Shown here: positions 25,053-33,159 of the stretch, piece after piece | How the letters are laid out: the number at the start of each line of letters is the position of its first letter | Position numbering within the stretch: the first letter of the stretch is position 1 | Assembly (NCBI GenBank): GCA_016125135.1 | Contig: WGMJ01000016.1 | Span: forward strand, 1-64,000 | DNA: 64,000 nt | From: Alphaproteobacteria bacterium | GTDB taxonomy: Bacteria; Pseudomonadota; Alphaproteobacteria; Micavibrionales; Micavibrionaceae | Direction: 5' to 3' | Position numbers and translations under genes: made by a program | Notes under the pieces: generated by a model | What the model saw: the letters and a program-made list of their open reading frames with translations, nothing else | The model's database searches: none | What the model was told of the DNA's origin: nothing

Positions 25053-25439
25053 ATGCTACGTTTTGGTTCAATAGCTTTAGGCGCAGTTGCTCTTGTTAGT
25101 GCAGTAAACCTTGCACAGGAATTTTCACCGCTAGGCGCAGATTTTAGAGCAGAGCGCACAGCAGTTATGGCACAAATTGATGCTGAACTTGCAAGCGGTG
25201 AATTATCAGTTTGTACATCACCGGGCTCAAGAATTATGATCTATCAGGAGCCGACCAGCCAGTTTGATGTGAGCGGTGTTATCGGTGGAGACAGCCCGCC
25301 TTACGCAGCGAACCTTGCGGATTGGATTAGAGACAGAGCATTAGAGCAGCCGGAGCGCGCAGTTCAAAGAGAACGCGTTACGGATCGTTGCCCTGCCGGT
25401 GGTGTTGAGCGCATAGTATCAGAGCGCACTTTTGGATAA
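25053..25439 (+). CDS. Exported hypothetical protein, 128 aa
   Basis: Starts MLRFGSIALGAVALVSAVN, a short signal-peptide-like helix, after a clear GGAGG Shine-Dalgarno. The mature part is charged with two cysteines (LSVCTSPGSR, VTDRCPAGG), so a disulfide-stabilised periplasmic protein is likely. It shares with the preceding gene the small exported two-cysteine design, but no clear sequence similarity was seen by eye. It ends 11 bases from the convergent sdhB stop. Function unknown. Confidence 0.65.
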   Translation: MLRFGSIALGAVALVSAVNLAQEFSPLGADFRAERTAVMAQIDAELASGELSVCTSPGSRIMIYQEPTSQFDVSGVIGGDSPPYAANLADWIRDRALEQPERAVQRERVTDRCPAGGVERIVSERTFG

Positions 25440-25450
25440 TTTTTAAGCTT

Positions 25451-26260
25451 TTAAGCCTGTCGCGCAACCATCAATTTCTTGATTTCGGCAATGGCCTTCG
25501 CGGGGTTCAGGCCTTTCGGGCAGGTTTTCGTACAATTCATAATGGTGTGGCAACGGTAGAGACGGAACGGGTCTTCGAGCTGGTCAAGCCTTTCGCCGGT
25601 TGCTTCGTCACGGCTATCGATGATCCAGCGGTATGCCTGTAGCAAGACTGCGGGGCCGAGATAGCGGTCACCATTCCACCAATAGCTGGGGCATGAAGTT
25701 GTACAGCAGAAACATAAAATACATGCTGCAGGGCCTTTACCATCATCACCATTCAGTGCGTTTGCATCTTCTGCGGTTTGTAAGCGCTCACGTGTTGGCG
25801 GCTGTGTTTCGGTTTTGATCCATGGTTCAACTGAGGCCAGCTGCGCATAAGCGTGGTTCAGGTCAGGCACAAGGTCTTTCAACACAGGCATATGCGGCAA
25901 TGGCGCAACGCGGATAGCGCCGTCAACATCTTCAATGGCTTTTAAACAGGCGAGTGTGTTTGTGCCGCCCAAGCCGCAATCACCGATATTCATGGCGCAT
26001 GAACCGCAAATGCCTTCGCGGCATGAACGGCGGAAAGTAAGTGTGCCGTCCACTTCGTTTTTGATGTAAATGAGCGCATCAAGAACCATGGGGCCGAATT
26101 TGGATGTATCAACTGTGTATTCGTCCCAGCGCGGGTTTTCGCCTGTGTCGGGGTCGAAGCGGTAAATGCGGAAGGTCTTTTTATTTTTGGCACCGTTCGA
26201 TGCGTCGATCTTTTTGCCTTGCAGGACTTTTGAATTTTGCGGGAGCGAGAACTGGGCCAT
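25451..26260 (-). CDS. sdhB: Succinate dehydrogenase iron-sulfur subunit, with loop insertion
   Basis: Electron-transfer subunit of complex II at the inner membrane. 269 residues. The [2Fe-2S] domain has CREGICGSC and a fourth Cys in NTLACLKA; the [4Fe-4S] and [3Fe-4S] clusters use [17 protein letters not shown] and [17 protein letters not shown]. An AAGGT Shine-Dalgarno precedes the ATG. The loop between the third and fourth [2Fe-2S] cysteines reads [16 protein letters not shown], about five residues longer than the usual AMNIDGTNTLA of alphaproteobacteria, and contains an extra Cys. The partner genes sdhC, sdhD and sdhA are not adjacent, which is unusual, because sdhB normally ends that operon. 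The upstream neighbour on this strand is a short unknown gene. Confidence 0.96.
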   Translation of the reverse strand: MAQFSLPQNSKVLQGKKIDASNGAKNKKTFRIYRFDPDTGENPRWDEYTVDTSKFGPMVLDALIYIKNEVDGTLTFRRSCREGICGSCAMNIGDCGLGGTNTLACLKAIEDVDGAIRVAPLPHMPVLKDLVPDLNHAYAQLASVEPWIKTETQPPTRERLQTAEDANALNGDDGKGPAACILCFCCTTSCPSYWWNGDRYLGPAVLLQAYRWIIDSRDEATGERLDQLEDPFRLYRCHTIMNCTKTCPKGLNPAKAIAEIKKLMVARQA

Positions 26261-26319
26261 GAAAAATACCTTTAATTACGAGTCAGTAATATAAGGAATA
26301 TCACCGCACTTGTGAAGGT

Positions 26320-26565
26320 CTAGACGAGATTGCGGAGAGCAACTTTAAGCTGGTTAAGCGGGGTGCCATCGTAAAGGGGTTGTACATATCTGTTTTGTGC
26401 AGTCATTTTGTCTCGTATTGCTTTCTGGAAGCCTGTTTTCTCGAGACCGAGCTTCACAGCAGACTGAAAAACAGCGTTTAACCGCTCTCCCAAGCTAGGC
26501 TCCTCGGGCATTCTGCGAGGGCCTTTATAATCAGGGTTCCAGTTGGGATTCGGGCGTAGTGCCAC
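26320..26565 (-). CDS. Small hypothetical protein, 81 aa
   Basis: A basic, soluble 81-residue protein starting (GTG) MALRPNPNWNPDYKGPRR, followed by an amphipathic helix region (LNAVFQSAVKLGLEKTG). An AGGATAGGT Shine-Dalgarno precedes the GTG. It lies 60 bases upstream of sdhB on the same strand, so the two may share a transcript, but no link to complex II assembly is evident; it does not look like SdhE or SdhAF proteins. Function unknown. Confidence 0.55.
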   Translation of the reverse strand: MALRPNPNWNPDYKGPRRMPEEPSLGERLNAVFQSAVKLGLEKTGFQKAIRDKMTAQNRYVQPLYDGTPLNQLKVALRNLV

Positions 26566-26646
26566 TTTTAACCTATCCTGTTCTTTTATTTGTTTTTATG
26601 CTTAAATAAGCGTAACAAAACCCGCCTGCGCAACGCAATATTTTTC

Positions 26647-27657
26647 ATGAAAATCCTGCATTTCTGCCTTTTTTTACTCTTTCTGCTGGCCGCTTTTACC
26701 GGCGCAGGTCTGTTATTACAGAAAAAAGACGCTCTTCCTGAGGGGGCTTTCGGGCAAAAGCTAAGCTATTTCCGTGATCACGGGCAGGAATATGACGTTG
26801 TATTCATCGGCAATAGCCGCACCTACCGCCAGATTGACGCGCCCGCGATGGAGCATGTGTGCCCACGGCTGAAGATTTTCAATTTCGGTATCCAGAATTT
26901 GATGCTTGAAGAAATGGATTTCATTGTTGATTGGGTGAAGCGCTACGGCAAAAAAAATGTCGAGATTATTGTTTCCGAGCCATCGCCCGCCATGAATAAT
27001 TTCAAGCAGATGCAAAGTGACAGGCTGGTTTATTTTTCGTCATTACCGCATTTACAAAGACGCTTTGAAAATATCTGGACGTATAACGAGCCTGTGCACA
27101 AGAAGATATATAGAAGTGCTGTTGCGCTTTACGGTACATTCTATGCTGGCACGCATATAGGCCAGTTGGGCAAAAAACTATTCCCCGATGCTTATAAGGC
27201 CGCAGCTGAAGAAGATAAGGACGCGATTGGTATGCCGGAGAGTGCTGCCGAGAATGAAGGTTATTTCAGTCTTGATGCGCATGCAAAAACGAATTCATAT
27301 ATTTATGCACGGCAGACAAGCTATTTCAGAAAATTCGATGCCGAGCATCGCGCTGAAGCGGCCAAGCAAGTGTTCGCCCCTGTGCGTGTGAGCATTTTCA
27401 ACCGCTACTATGATGGTTCAAAAATAGGGTTTTTCATGCCGCCGACCCCGTCACGTTTTGAAGCGGACGCAGAGATGGAAAAACACTTACACGAAAAAAA
27501 TAAAGAAGCCGTTATTCTGAACATGAATGACCAGAGGGCTTTTCCACAGCTTTTCGAGGCCGACCGTTGGTTCGACGAAGGGCACCTGAATGAAACTGGC
27601 GCGTGGGAAATGTCGGAAATGATTGCACAGGAACTTTGCACAGATGTTATTCACTGA
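26647..27657 (+). CDS. SGNH-type protein paired with MBOAT acyltransferase
   Basis: 336 residues. The N-terminal anchor helix (MKILHFCLFLLFLLAAFTG) is followed by a periplasmic SGNH-like domain: FIGNSRTYRQID supplies the block I serine, and FDEGHLNETGAW near the end supplies the Asp-x-x-His pair. The GNSR form recalls AlgX/AlgJ and DltD-like partners, which finish transfer of acetyl groups to exported glycans, rather than ordinary lipases. The start at 26647 is chosen because the helix begins there; an upstream frame from 26590 adds a basic stretch. It overlaps the MBOAT gene by 14 bases, so the two are tightly coupled. Confidence 0.82.
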   Translation: MKILHFCLFLLFLLAAFTGAGLLLQKKDALPEGAFGQKLSYFRDHGQEYDVVFIGNSRTYRQIDAPAMEHVCPRLKIFNFGIQNLMLEEMDFIVDWVKRYGKKNVEIIVSEPSPAMNNFKQMQSDRLVYFSSLPHLQRRFENIWTYNEPVHKKIYRSAVALYGTFYAGTHIGQLGKKLFPDAYKAAAEEDKDAIGMPESAAENEGYFSLDAHAKTNSYIYARQTSYFRKFDAEHRAEAAKQVFAPVRVSIFNRYYDGSKIGFFMPPTPSRFEADAEMEKHLHEKNKEAVILNMNDQRAFPQLFEADRWFDEGHLNETGAWEMSEMIAQELCTDVIH

Positions 27658-29032
27658 GGCACGTTTTTTTATATTCTTTGCCGTTGTCTTTGGTTTGTAC
27701 TGGCTCTTGCGGCCCAACACATGGCGTAAAGGGTTACTGCTTCTTGCCAGCAATGTTTTCTATGGCGCGTGGGACCCGCGTTTTCTAGCGCTCATATGGT
27801 TCTCGGTGCTGCTGGATTATATAGTCGGGTTTCTGCTGGCGCGCGAGGGCGATGATTCAAAACGTAAAATGCTGGTATGGCTAAGTGTTGCAGCTAATCT
27901 TGCCGTCCTTGGCTTCTTCAAATATTTCAACTTTTTTGCGGACTCGTTGCAGGTTCTTCTAGCGAGTATGGGTGTGCAGGCAGACTGGAACACGCTGCAT
28001 ATTATTCTACCTGTCGGGATCAGCTTTTATACGTTCCAGTCACTCAGCTATACGATCGATGTTTACCGCAAGCAGATACAGGCCGAAAAATCATTATTGA
28101 ATTACGCGACCTTCGTGATGTTTTTCCCGCAGTTGGTCGCGGGGCCGATTGTCCGTGCGGCAGACTTCCTGCCGCAATTGGAGATTAAACAGGAATGGCG
28201 GGAAGTTGCGTGGCGTTCTTGTGTTTTGTTGTTCCTGATCGGGTTTTTCAAGAAGGCCTGTGTGTCCGACACGCTTGCGCCTTATATTGACCACATCTTC
28301 AGCACGCCCGAACAATATGGCGGCGCTTCAGTTATACTGGGGACGATTTTATATGCCGTGCAGATTTATTGTGATTTCTCGGGTTATACCGATATGGCCA
28401 TCGCGACCGCTGGTTTGCTGGGCTATAAGCTGCCGCTAAACTTTAATGCGCCATATCTGGCAACGAGCGTTATTGATTTCTGGCATCGCTGGCATATCAG
28501 CCTTTCGACATGGTTGCGGGATTATTTGTATATCTCGCTTGGCGGTAACAGGTTGGGCGCAATAAAACGCTACCGCAACTTAATGCTCACAATGTTTTTA
28601 GGCGGGCTATGGCACGGTGCAAACTGGACGTTTGTTATGTGGGGCGCATTGCACGGCCTTGCGCTGAGCCTTAATCACCTTGTTGCAAAAGTAACAACAA
28701 ATATGAATGTTGTGCGCAGTGTTGCGCAAATAATTCTGACATTCGCGTTTGTGTGTTTCGCATGGGTGTTTTTCCGCGCGGAAAATATACAAACTGCCTT
28801 TGTGGTGCTTGCGCAGATGGGGCGCAGTGGCGCAGAATCGTTGCCCGTCATTTTATGGGCTGTGTTCGGTGTTCTGGCGCTCACGCATATATTGTGGCGT
28901 AAAATCGGCCTTTTCGATAAAATCGCACATGCGCCAACTGCCATTTTTAGCCTTATTTTGGCCGTTTTTATTGTGATTTCTGCTCTGTTAATGCCTATGG
29001 GATATCAGCCCTTTATATATTTTCAATTCTAG
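27644..29032 (+). CDS. MBOAT-family O-acyltransferase (AlgI-like)
   Basis: A 462-residue polytopic inner-membrane protein of the AlgI/PatA branch. Typical features are the opening MLFTEARFFIFFAVVFGLYW, DFWHRWHISLSTWLRDYLYI, ISLGGNRLG, and the catalytic histidine in GGLWHGANWTFVMWG. Such proteins move acyl groups, usually acetyl, across the membrane for the periplasmic SGNH partner to attach to alginate, cellulose or peptidoglycan. The partner gene directly precedes and overlaps it. No polymer-synthase gene is adjacent, so the target glycan is unknown; the surface polysaccharide encoded 15 kb further on is one candidate. Confidence 0.93.
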   Translation: MLFTEARFFIFFAVVFGLYWLLRPNTWRKGLLLLASNVFYGAWDPRFLALIWFSVLLDYIVGFLLAREGDDSKRKMLVWLSVAANLAVLGFFKYFNFFADSLQVLLASMGVQADWNTLHIILPVGISFYTFQSLSYTIDVYRKQIQAEKSLLNYATFVMFFPQLVAGPIVRAADFLPQLEIKQEWREVAWRSCVLLFLIGFFKKACVSDTLAPYIDHIFSTPEQYGGASVILGTILYAVQIYCDFSGYTDMAIATAGLLGYKLPLNFNAPYLATSVIDFWHRWHISLSTWLRDYLYISLGGNRLGAIKRYRNLMLTMFLGGLWHGANWTFVMWGALHGLALSLNHLVAKVTTNMNVVRSVAQIILTFAFVCFAWVFFRAENIQTAFVVLAQMGRSGAESLPVILWAVFGVLALTHILWRKIGLFDKIAHAPTAIFSLILAVFIVISALLMPMGYQPFIYFQF

Positions 29033-29040
29033 GCTGTTCG

Positions 29041-29049
29041 TGCTAGATT
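29041..29049 (+). promoter_or_regulatory. Putative extended -10 element of ihfB
   Basis: TGC followed by TAGATT and a TCCC discriminator, 21 bases before the ihfB start. It matches the layout upstream of sucA. No good -35 is visible. Confidence 0.35.
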
Positions 29050-29069
29050 TCCCGTAAGAGGAAAGACAA

Positions 29070-29351
29070 ATGACAAAATCAGAACTTGTACAAAAACTGG
29101 CTGAAGCAAACCCGCATCTTTACCTGCGTGATGTCGAAAAGATTGTCGACACTGTTTTTGATGAAATTGTCAGCGCGCTGGGCCGTGGCGACCGCGTGGA
29201 GCTTCGTGGTTTTGGTGCTTTCTCGGTGAAAGAGCGTGCAGCCCGTAAAGGCCGTAACCCGCGTACAGGCGAAACTGTGCAGGTTGAAGCGAAACGCATG
29301 CCGTTCTTCAAAACAGGCAAGGAATTACGTGACCGTTTGAACGGCAAGTAA
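29070..29351 (+). CDS. ihfB: Integration host factor beta subunit
   Basis: A 93-residue DNA-bending protein of the HU/IHF family. [17 protein letters not shown] begins the helical dimerisation part, and the beta-arm holds [23 protein letters not shown]. The conserved arm-tip Pro lies in GRNPRTG, and the end is [13 protein letters not shown]. The ELRGFGAF core and the alphaproteobacterial neighbourhood (lapA-like, pyrF) favour IHF-beta over HU. A GAGGAAAG Shine-Dalgarno precedes the ATG. It starts the run ihfB–lapA-like–pyrF. Confidence 0.92.
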   Translation: MTKSELVQKLAEANPHLYLRDVEKIVDTVFDEIVSALGRGDRVELRGFGAFSVKERAARKGRNPRTGETVQVEAKRMPFFKTGKELRDRLNGK

Positions 29352-29359
29352 TTCGTACA

Positions 29360-29680
29360 ATGAAATTCATTTTCTGGCTGATCTCTATTCCGCTGTCGCT
29401 CTGCGTCTTGCTGTGGGCGATCATTAATGCTGACTATGTCAGTTTCCAATACCTGCCCGTTCTCGACCCTGTGACTATTCCTGTTTTCTCGTTATTTCTG
29501 GCGGCTTTAGGCGGCGGATTTATATGGGGTGCGCTGTCGGTATGGCTACTCAGTGGCAAGGAGCGCCGCGAACGCCGCGAACTGAAAAAGCAATTGCGCA
29601 GGCTGGAAAAAGAAATGACAGACAAGCCCGCTGTAACAACACAACAAGCGGTTATTGCCGCACCTGACCTGCCCTTTTAA
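29360..29680 (+). CDS. LapA-domain membrane protein
   Basis: 106 residues with two transmembrane helices (MKFIFWLISIPLSLCVLLWA and PVFSLFLAALGGGFIWGA), separated by a short loop with the NADYVSFQYLPV signature, then a basic coiled-coil-like cytoplasmic tail (KERRERRELKKQLRRLEKEM). This is the lipopolysaccharide-assembly protein A (LapA/YciS, DUF1049) domain layout. In enterobacteria LapA helps LapB regulate LpxC turnover; no LapB is seen here. It sits 8 bases after ihfB, the normal alphaproteobacterial position. Confidence 0.82.
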   Translation: MKFIFWLISIPLSLCVLLWAIINADYVSFQYLPVLDPVTIPVFSLFLAALGGGFIWGALSVWLLSGKERRERRELKKQLRRLEKEMTDKPAVTTQQAVIAAPDLPF

Positions 29681-29691
29681 TGGAGATATGA

Positions 29692-30399
29692 ATGGATAAT
29701 AAAATATTCTGTGCTGTTGATACAGGTGATATGACACGCGCCCTCCATATTGCAAAGGCGATGGAGAAAACAACGGGCGCTGTTAAACTGGGCCTCGAGT
29801 TTTTTGTACAAAATGGTGCGGACGGCGTTGAGCAGGTAACGTCAGAATGCCCGGGCCTAAGTATTTTTCTGGACCTGAAATTCCATGATATCCCGAACAC
29901 AGTGGCAGGTGCTGTGCGTAATGTTTGTTCGCTGCAGGCAGATTTCACAACAATCCATACAAGCGGCGGGCTTGATATGATGCGGGCTGCAACGGAAGCC
30001 GCCCATGAATATGCCGCGAAACATAATTTGCCCCGCACGAAGATACTGGGTGTCACGGTGCTGACCAGCCTTGATGATGGCGATATGGATGATGTGGGCC
30101 AGTGCAAACCGGTGGCTGACCAGGTGAAGCGCTTGGCCGCGCTGGCACAAAAAGCAGGGCTTGATGGAATCGTGTGTTCGAGTCACGAGATTGCAGCCCT
30201 GAGAGAAGCCCTTGGCCCCGACCTTATATTAATGGTACCGGGCATTCGCCCTGCCGGTGGCGCTGTGGCAGACCAGAAGCGTGTTATGACGCCGCCAGAG
30301 GCCTTAACCTTGGGCGCAACGCACTTAGTTATAGGCCGTCCGATTACAGAGGCGGCTGACCCTGCGCAGGCGGCGCAAAACATTATTTCATCATTATGA
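29692..30399 (+). CDS. pyrF: Orotidine 5'-phosphate decarboxylase
   Basis: Last step of UMP synthesis. 235 residues of TIM-barrel type. FCAVDTGD opens the barrel, LDLKFHDIPNTVAG carries the catalytic Lys/Asp set, VLTSLDDGDM is on strand 5, and the phosphate-binding end is VPGIRPAGG ... VIGRPITEA. A GGAGA Shine-Dalgarno precedes it. In many alphaproteobacteria this locus continues with trpF, trpB and trpA before accD; here accD follows directly after 60 bases, so the tryptophan genes are absent from this place. Confidence 0.95.
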   Translation: MDNKIFCAVDTGDMTRALHIAKAMEKTTGAVKLGLEFFVQNGADGVEQVTSECPGLSIFLDLKFHDIPNTVAGAVRNVCSLQADFTTIHTSGGLDMMRAATEAAHEYAAKHNLPRTKILGVTVLTSLDDGDMDDVGQCKPVADQVKRLAALAQKAGLDGIVCSSHEIAALREALGPDLILMVPGIRPAGGAVADQKRVMTPPEALTLGATHLVIGRPITEAADPAQAAQNIISSL

Positions 30400-30404
30400 C
30401 AAAA

Positions 30405-30432
30405 TTGGACAGAAGGCCTGAAAATCTATAAA
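30405..30432 (+). promoter_or_regulatory. Putative promoter of accD-folC
   Basis: TTGGAC (30405-30410), a 16-base spacer and TATAAA (30427-30432), 28 bases before accD. It suggests accD-folC can be transcribed apart from the ihfB-pyrF run. Confidence 0.4.
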
Positions 30433-30459
30433 AACTAGGACTTCAGAAAGCGAGTACAC

Positions 30460-31485
30460 ATGAATTGGCTGACGAACTTTATCCGCCCGAAAATCCGCTC
30501 GATGGTCGCGGGCCAGAAGGAAGTACCGGATAATCTCTGGCAGAAATGCCCCTCATGCGATGGCATGCTGTTTCACCGCGAGCTGAAGGAAAACAGCAAT
30601 GTTTGCTACCATTGCGGTCATCACCTCAAGATCTATGTTACCGAGCGGCTCGATATCCTATTCGACGATGGTTATGACTTGCTGAAATCACCTGCCGTGA
30701 AGCAAGACCCGCTGAAATTTAAAGACCGCAAACGTTATGCAGACCGCCTGAAAGAAGCGAAAGCAAAAACAGAACGCGAGGATGCGATTGTTCTCGCGCA
30801 AGGTACTATTGGCGGCTTCCCTGTTATTGTTGCTGCATTTGATTTTGAATTTATGGGCGGCTCGATGGGGGCTGCTGTAGGAGAAGGGATTTTGCGTGCC
30901 GCGGAAGTTGCCGTTGAAGAACAGGCTGCATTGATTGTTGTGCCTGCCTCGGGTGGTGCGCGTATGCAAGAAGGCGCGATTTCGCTGATGCAAATGCCAC
31001 GCACCGTGATTGCACGCCAATTGATGAAAGAAGCGCGCCTGCCTTATTTTGTGCTGTTAACCGACCCTACAACGGGCGGTGTATCGGCGTCATTCGCGAT
31101 GCTGGGTGATGTGCATATTGCAGAGCCGGGCGCGATGATTGGCTTTGCCGGTAAGCGCGTGATTGAAGAAACAATTCGCCAGCAATTGCCTGACGGGTTC
31201 CAGACAGCGGAATATCTGGTTGAGCATGGTATGGTGGATATGGTTGTGGCGCGGAAAGACCAACGCGCAACTTTTGCCAAGCTTCTTGGCTTCCTGATGC
31301 CGCAAAGTGCTGCGCTTAGCGTTCAGCATGGCGGCAAATCAAAGCGTGTGAAAACAGGCGCCAGCGGTAAAGCGCTTGAAAGTGCGCATAAGGCTTCAGG
31401 TAATATCGCACGCTATGTGGCGGATATCCCTGCCGATCTGACAGCTGCGAATAGCGACAAAAAGCAGAAACGTGCAAAAAGATAG
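30460..31485 (+). CDS. accD: Acetyl-CoA carboxylase carboxyltransferase beta subunit
   Basis: Beta half of the carboxyltransferase that makes malonyl-CoA for fatty-acid synthesis; it pairs with AccA, which is not in this window. 341 residues. The N-terminal zinc ribbon uses Cys30, Cys33, Cys49 and Cys52 (CPSC ... CYHCGHH). The crotonase-fold body contains FMGGSMGAAVGEGILRA, VPASGGARMQEGAISLMQM and TTGGVSASFAMLGDV, the biotin and CoA sites. The basic Lys-rich tail after residue 300 is a lineage extension. It overlaps folC by 14 bases, and the accD-folC pair is conserved in proteobacteria. Confidence 0.97.
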   Translation: MNWLTNFIRPKIRSMVAGQKEVPDNLWQKCPSCDGMLFHRELKENSNVCYHCGHHLKIYVTERLDILFDDGYDLLKSPAVKQDPLKFKDRKRYADRLKEAKAKTEREDAIVLAQGTIGGFPVIVAAFDFEFMGGSMGAAVGEGILRAAEVAVEEQAALIVVPASGGARMQEGAISLMQMPRTVIARQLMKEARLPYFVLLTDPTTGGVSASFAMLGDVHIAEPGAMIGFAGKRVIEETIRQQLPDGFQTAEYLVEHGMVDMVVARKDQRATFAKLLGFLMPQSAALSVQHGGKSKRVKTGASGKALESAHKASGNIARYVADIPADLTAANSDKKQKRAKR

Positions 31486-32791
31486 TTTTGCAATTGACCC
31501 CGATCCACGACTAGACGCTGTTTTACAGCGTCTTTTCAATTTCTACCCCGTTGCAATTGATTTAAAAACAGATCGTATCTTACGGTTGCTTGCCCGCTTT
31601 GATAATCCGCATTTGAAATTACCGCCTGTCATTCATGTGGCAGGAACAAACGGCAAAGGTTCGGTGATTGCTTTTATACGCGCCATGTGCGAGGCCGCAG
31701 GGCTAAAATGCCATGTTTTAACCTCACCGCATCTGGTGCGTTTTAACGAGCGCATTGTGGTCGCCAGTAAGGACATAGAAACAGAGGCTTTATTAAAGGT
31801 GCTGGCACGTTGTGAAGAAGCAAATGCGCAAGAACCCATTACATTTTTTGAACTGACAACCGTGGCGCCGATGCTGGCCTTTACCGAAACGCCGGCTGAT
31901 GTTTGTATTCTAGAAACGGGAATGGGCGGGCGCTTTGATGCAACTAATGTTGTGCCGCAGCCACTTGCAACGGCAATTACAATGATCTCTTACGACCATA
32001 TGCAATATTTGGGTGATACGCTGGCGAAAATTGCTTTTGAAAAAGCGGGCATTATGAAGCGTGGTGTGCCCTGCATTACAGGATATCAAACACCGCAAGC
32101 TATTGCAGAAGGCGTGCCCGATGTTTTTGATGCAGAAGCGCAGAAAGCGGGAGCGCAATGGCTGGCAGCAGAGCGTGATTGGAAAATAGAGAATAATATT
32201 TTCACTTACGGGGATTTTAGCTTTGAATTTCCGCCGCTTGCACTAAAAGGTGCGCACCAACTGGAGAATGCAGGCGTGGCACTGGTAACGCTTCATACGG
32301 TAAAAGACACTTTAAAGATCAGCGAAACTGCTATGCGCGAGGGCTTACAAAAAGCACAATGGCGTGGGCGCTTACAGAAATTGACGCACGGCCCGCTTGT
32401 GAACGCACTTGATGGGGAGAGCGAGCTATGGCTTGACGGGGCGCATAATGACTCGGGTGCAGCAACACTTGCTGCGCAGTTCGAGAAATGGAAGAACGAG
32501 GATGATAAACCGCTCCATATCATTATGGGGATGGTCATGGGCAAGGAAAAGGAGGTCTTCCTGAGACAGGTACTGCCCTATGCCGAAACATTGACAATGA
32601 TAGACGTGCCTGAGAACAGCAAAAGCATGAAGGCCGCAGAACTGGCAGACGCGGCCAAGCAGTGCGATTTCACCAAGCCTGTTTATGTGCGCACAGCTGA
32701 AGATTGTATAGGTGTGCACAATAAAAAAGGCCGCATAATGATCTGCGGCTCTCTTTATCTGGCGGGGGCTATATTACGGGACAATGCGTAA
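31472..32791 (+). CDS. folC: Folylpolyglutamate / dihydrofolate synthase
   Basis: Adds glutamate to dihydropteroate and/or folates, a cytoplasmic Mur-ligase relative. 439 residues. The ATP-binding loop VAGTNGKGSV lies at residues 56-65, preceded by the expected PPVIH strand; SPHLVRFNERI is the folate-binding omega region. MGGRFDATNV and the central-domain segment LDGAHNDSGA are further family marks. It uses a GTG start inside the end of accD. Its TAA abuts the trxA stop on the opposite strand with no bases between. Confidence 0.95.
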   Translation: MQKDSFAIDPDPRLDAVLQRLFNFYPVAIDLKTDRILRLLARFDNPHLKLPPVIHVAGTNGKGSVIAFIRAMCEAAGLKCHVLTSPHLVRFNERIVVASKDIETEALLKVLARCEEANAQEPITFFELTTVAPMLAFTETPADVCILETGMGGRFDATNVVPQPLATAITMISYDHMQYLGDTLAKIAFEKAGIMKRGVPCITGYQTPQAIAEGVPDVFDAEAQKAGAQWLAAERDWKIENNIFTYGDFSFEFPPLALKGAHQLENAGVALVTLHTVKDTLKISETAMREGLQKAQWRGRLQKLTHGPLVNALDGESELWLDGAHNDSGAATLAAQFEKWKNEDDKPLHIIMGMVMGKEKEVFLRQVLPYAETLTMIDVPENSKSMKAAELADAAKQCDFTKPVYVRTAEDCIGVHNKKGRIMICGSLYLAGAILRDNA

Positions 32792-33115
32792 TTATACGCT
32801 TGTGTTCACCCATTCAACGAGCTGTGATTTCGACATGCTGCCCACTTTTGTTGCAGCAACCTGACCACCTTTAAACACCATGAATGTTGGTATACCGCGT
32901 ACGCCGTATTTTGTTGGCGCGTTCGGGCTTTCATCGATGTTTACCTTAACCACCTTGGCTTTACCTGCAACTTCTGCGGCCAGCTCATCAACAAGCGGTG
33001 ACATCATTTTGCATGGGCCACACCATTCTGCCCAGAAATCCACAACGACCGGTTCGTCTGATTTTAGAACTTCATTCTCGAAGTTTGCGTCGCTGACGCT
33101 TACGCTTTTAGCCAT
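32792..33115 (-). CDS. trxA: Thioredoxin
   Basis: A 107-residue disulfide reductase with the active site WCGPC at residues 31-35 in FWAEWCGPCKMMSP, and the cis-Pro loop GVRGIPTFMVFKGGQ. A good GGAG Shine-Dalgarno lies upstream. It follows addA on the same strand across a 44-base gap with a TATAAT-like hexamer, so it may have its own promoter. It ends exactly against folC, tail to tail, the standard order in alphaproteobacteria. Confidence 0.97.
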   Translation of the reverse strand: MAKSVSVSDANFENEVLKSDEPVVVDFWAEWCGPCKMMSPLVDELAAEVAGKAKVVKVNIDESPNAPTKYGVRGIPTFMVFKGGQVAATKVGSMSKSQLVEWVNTSV

Positions 33116-33159
33116 AGTTTTTACTCCTTAGTACTCACTTATATTAATATGGGTTTATA

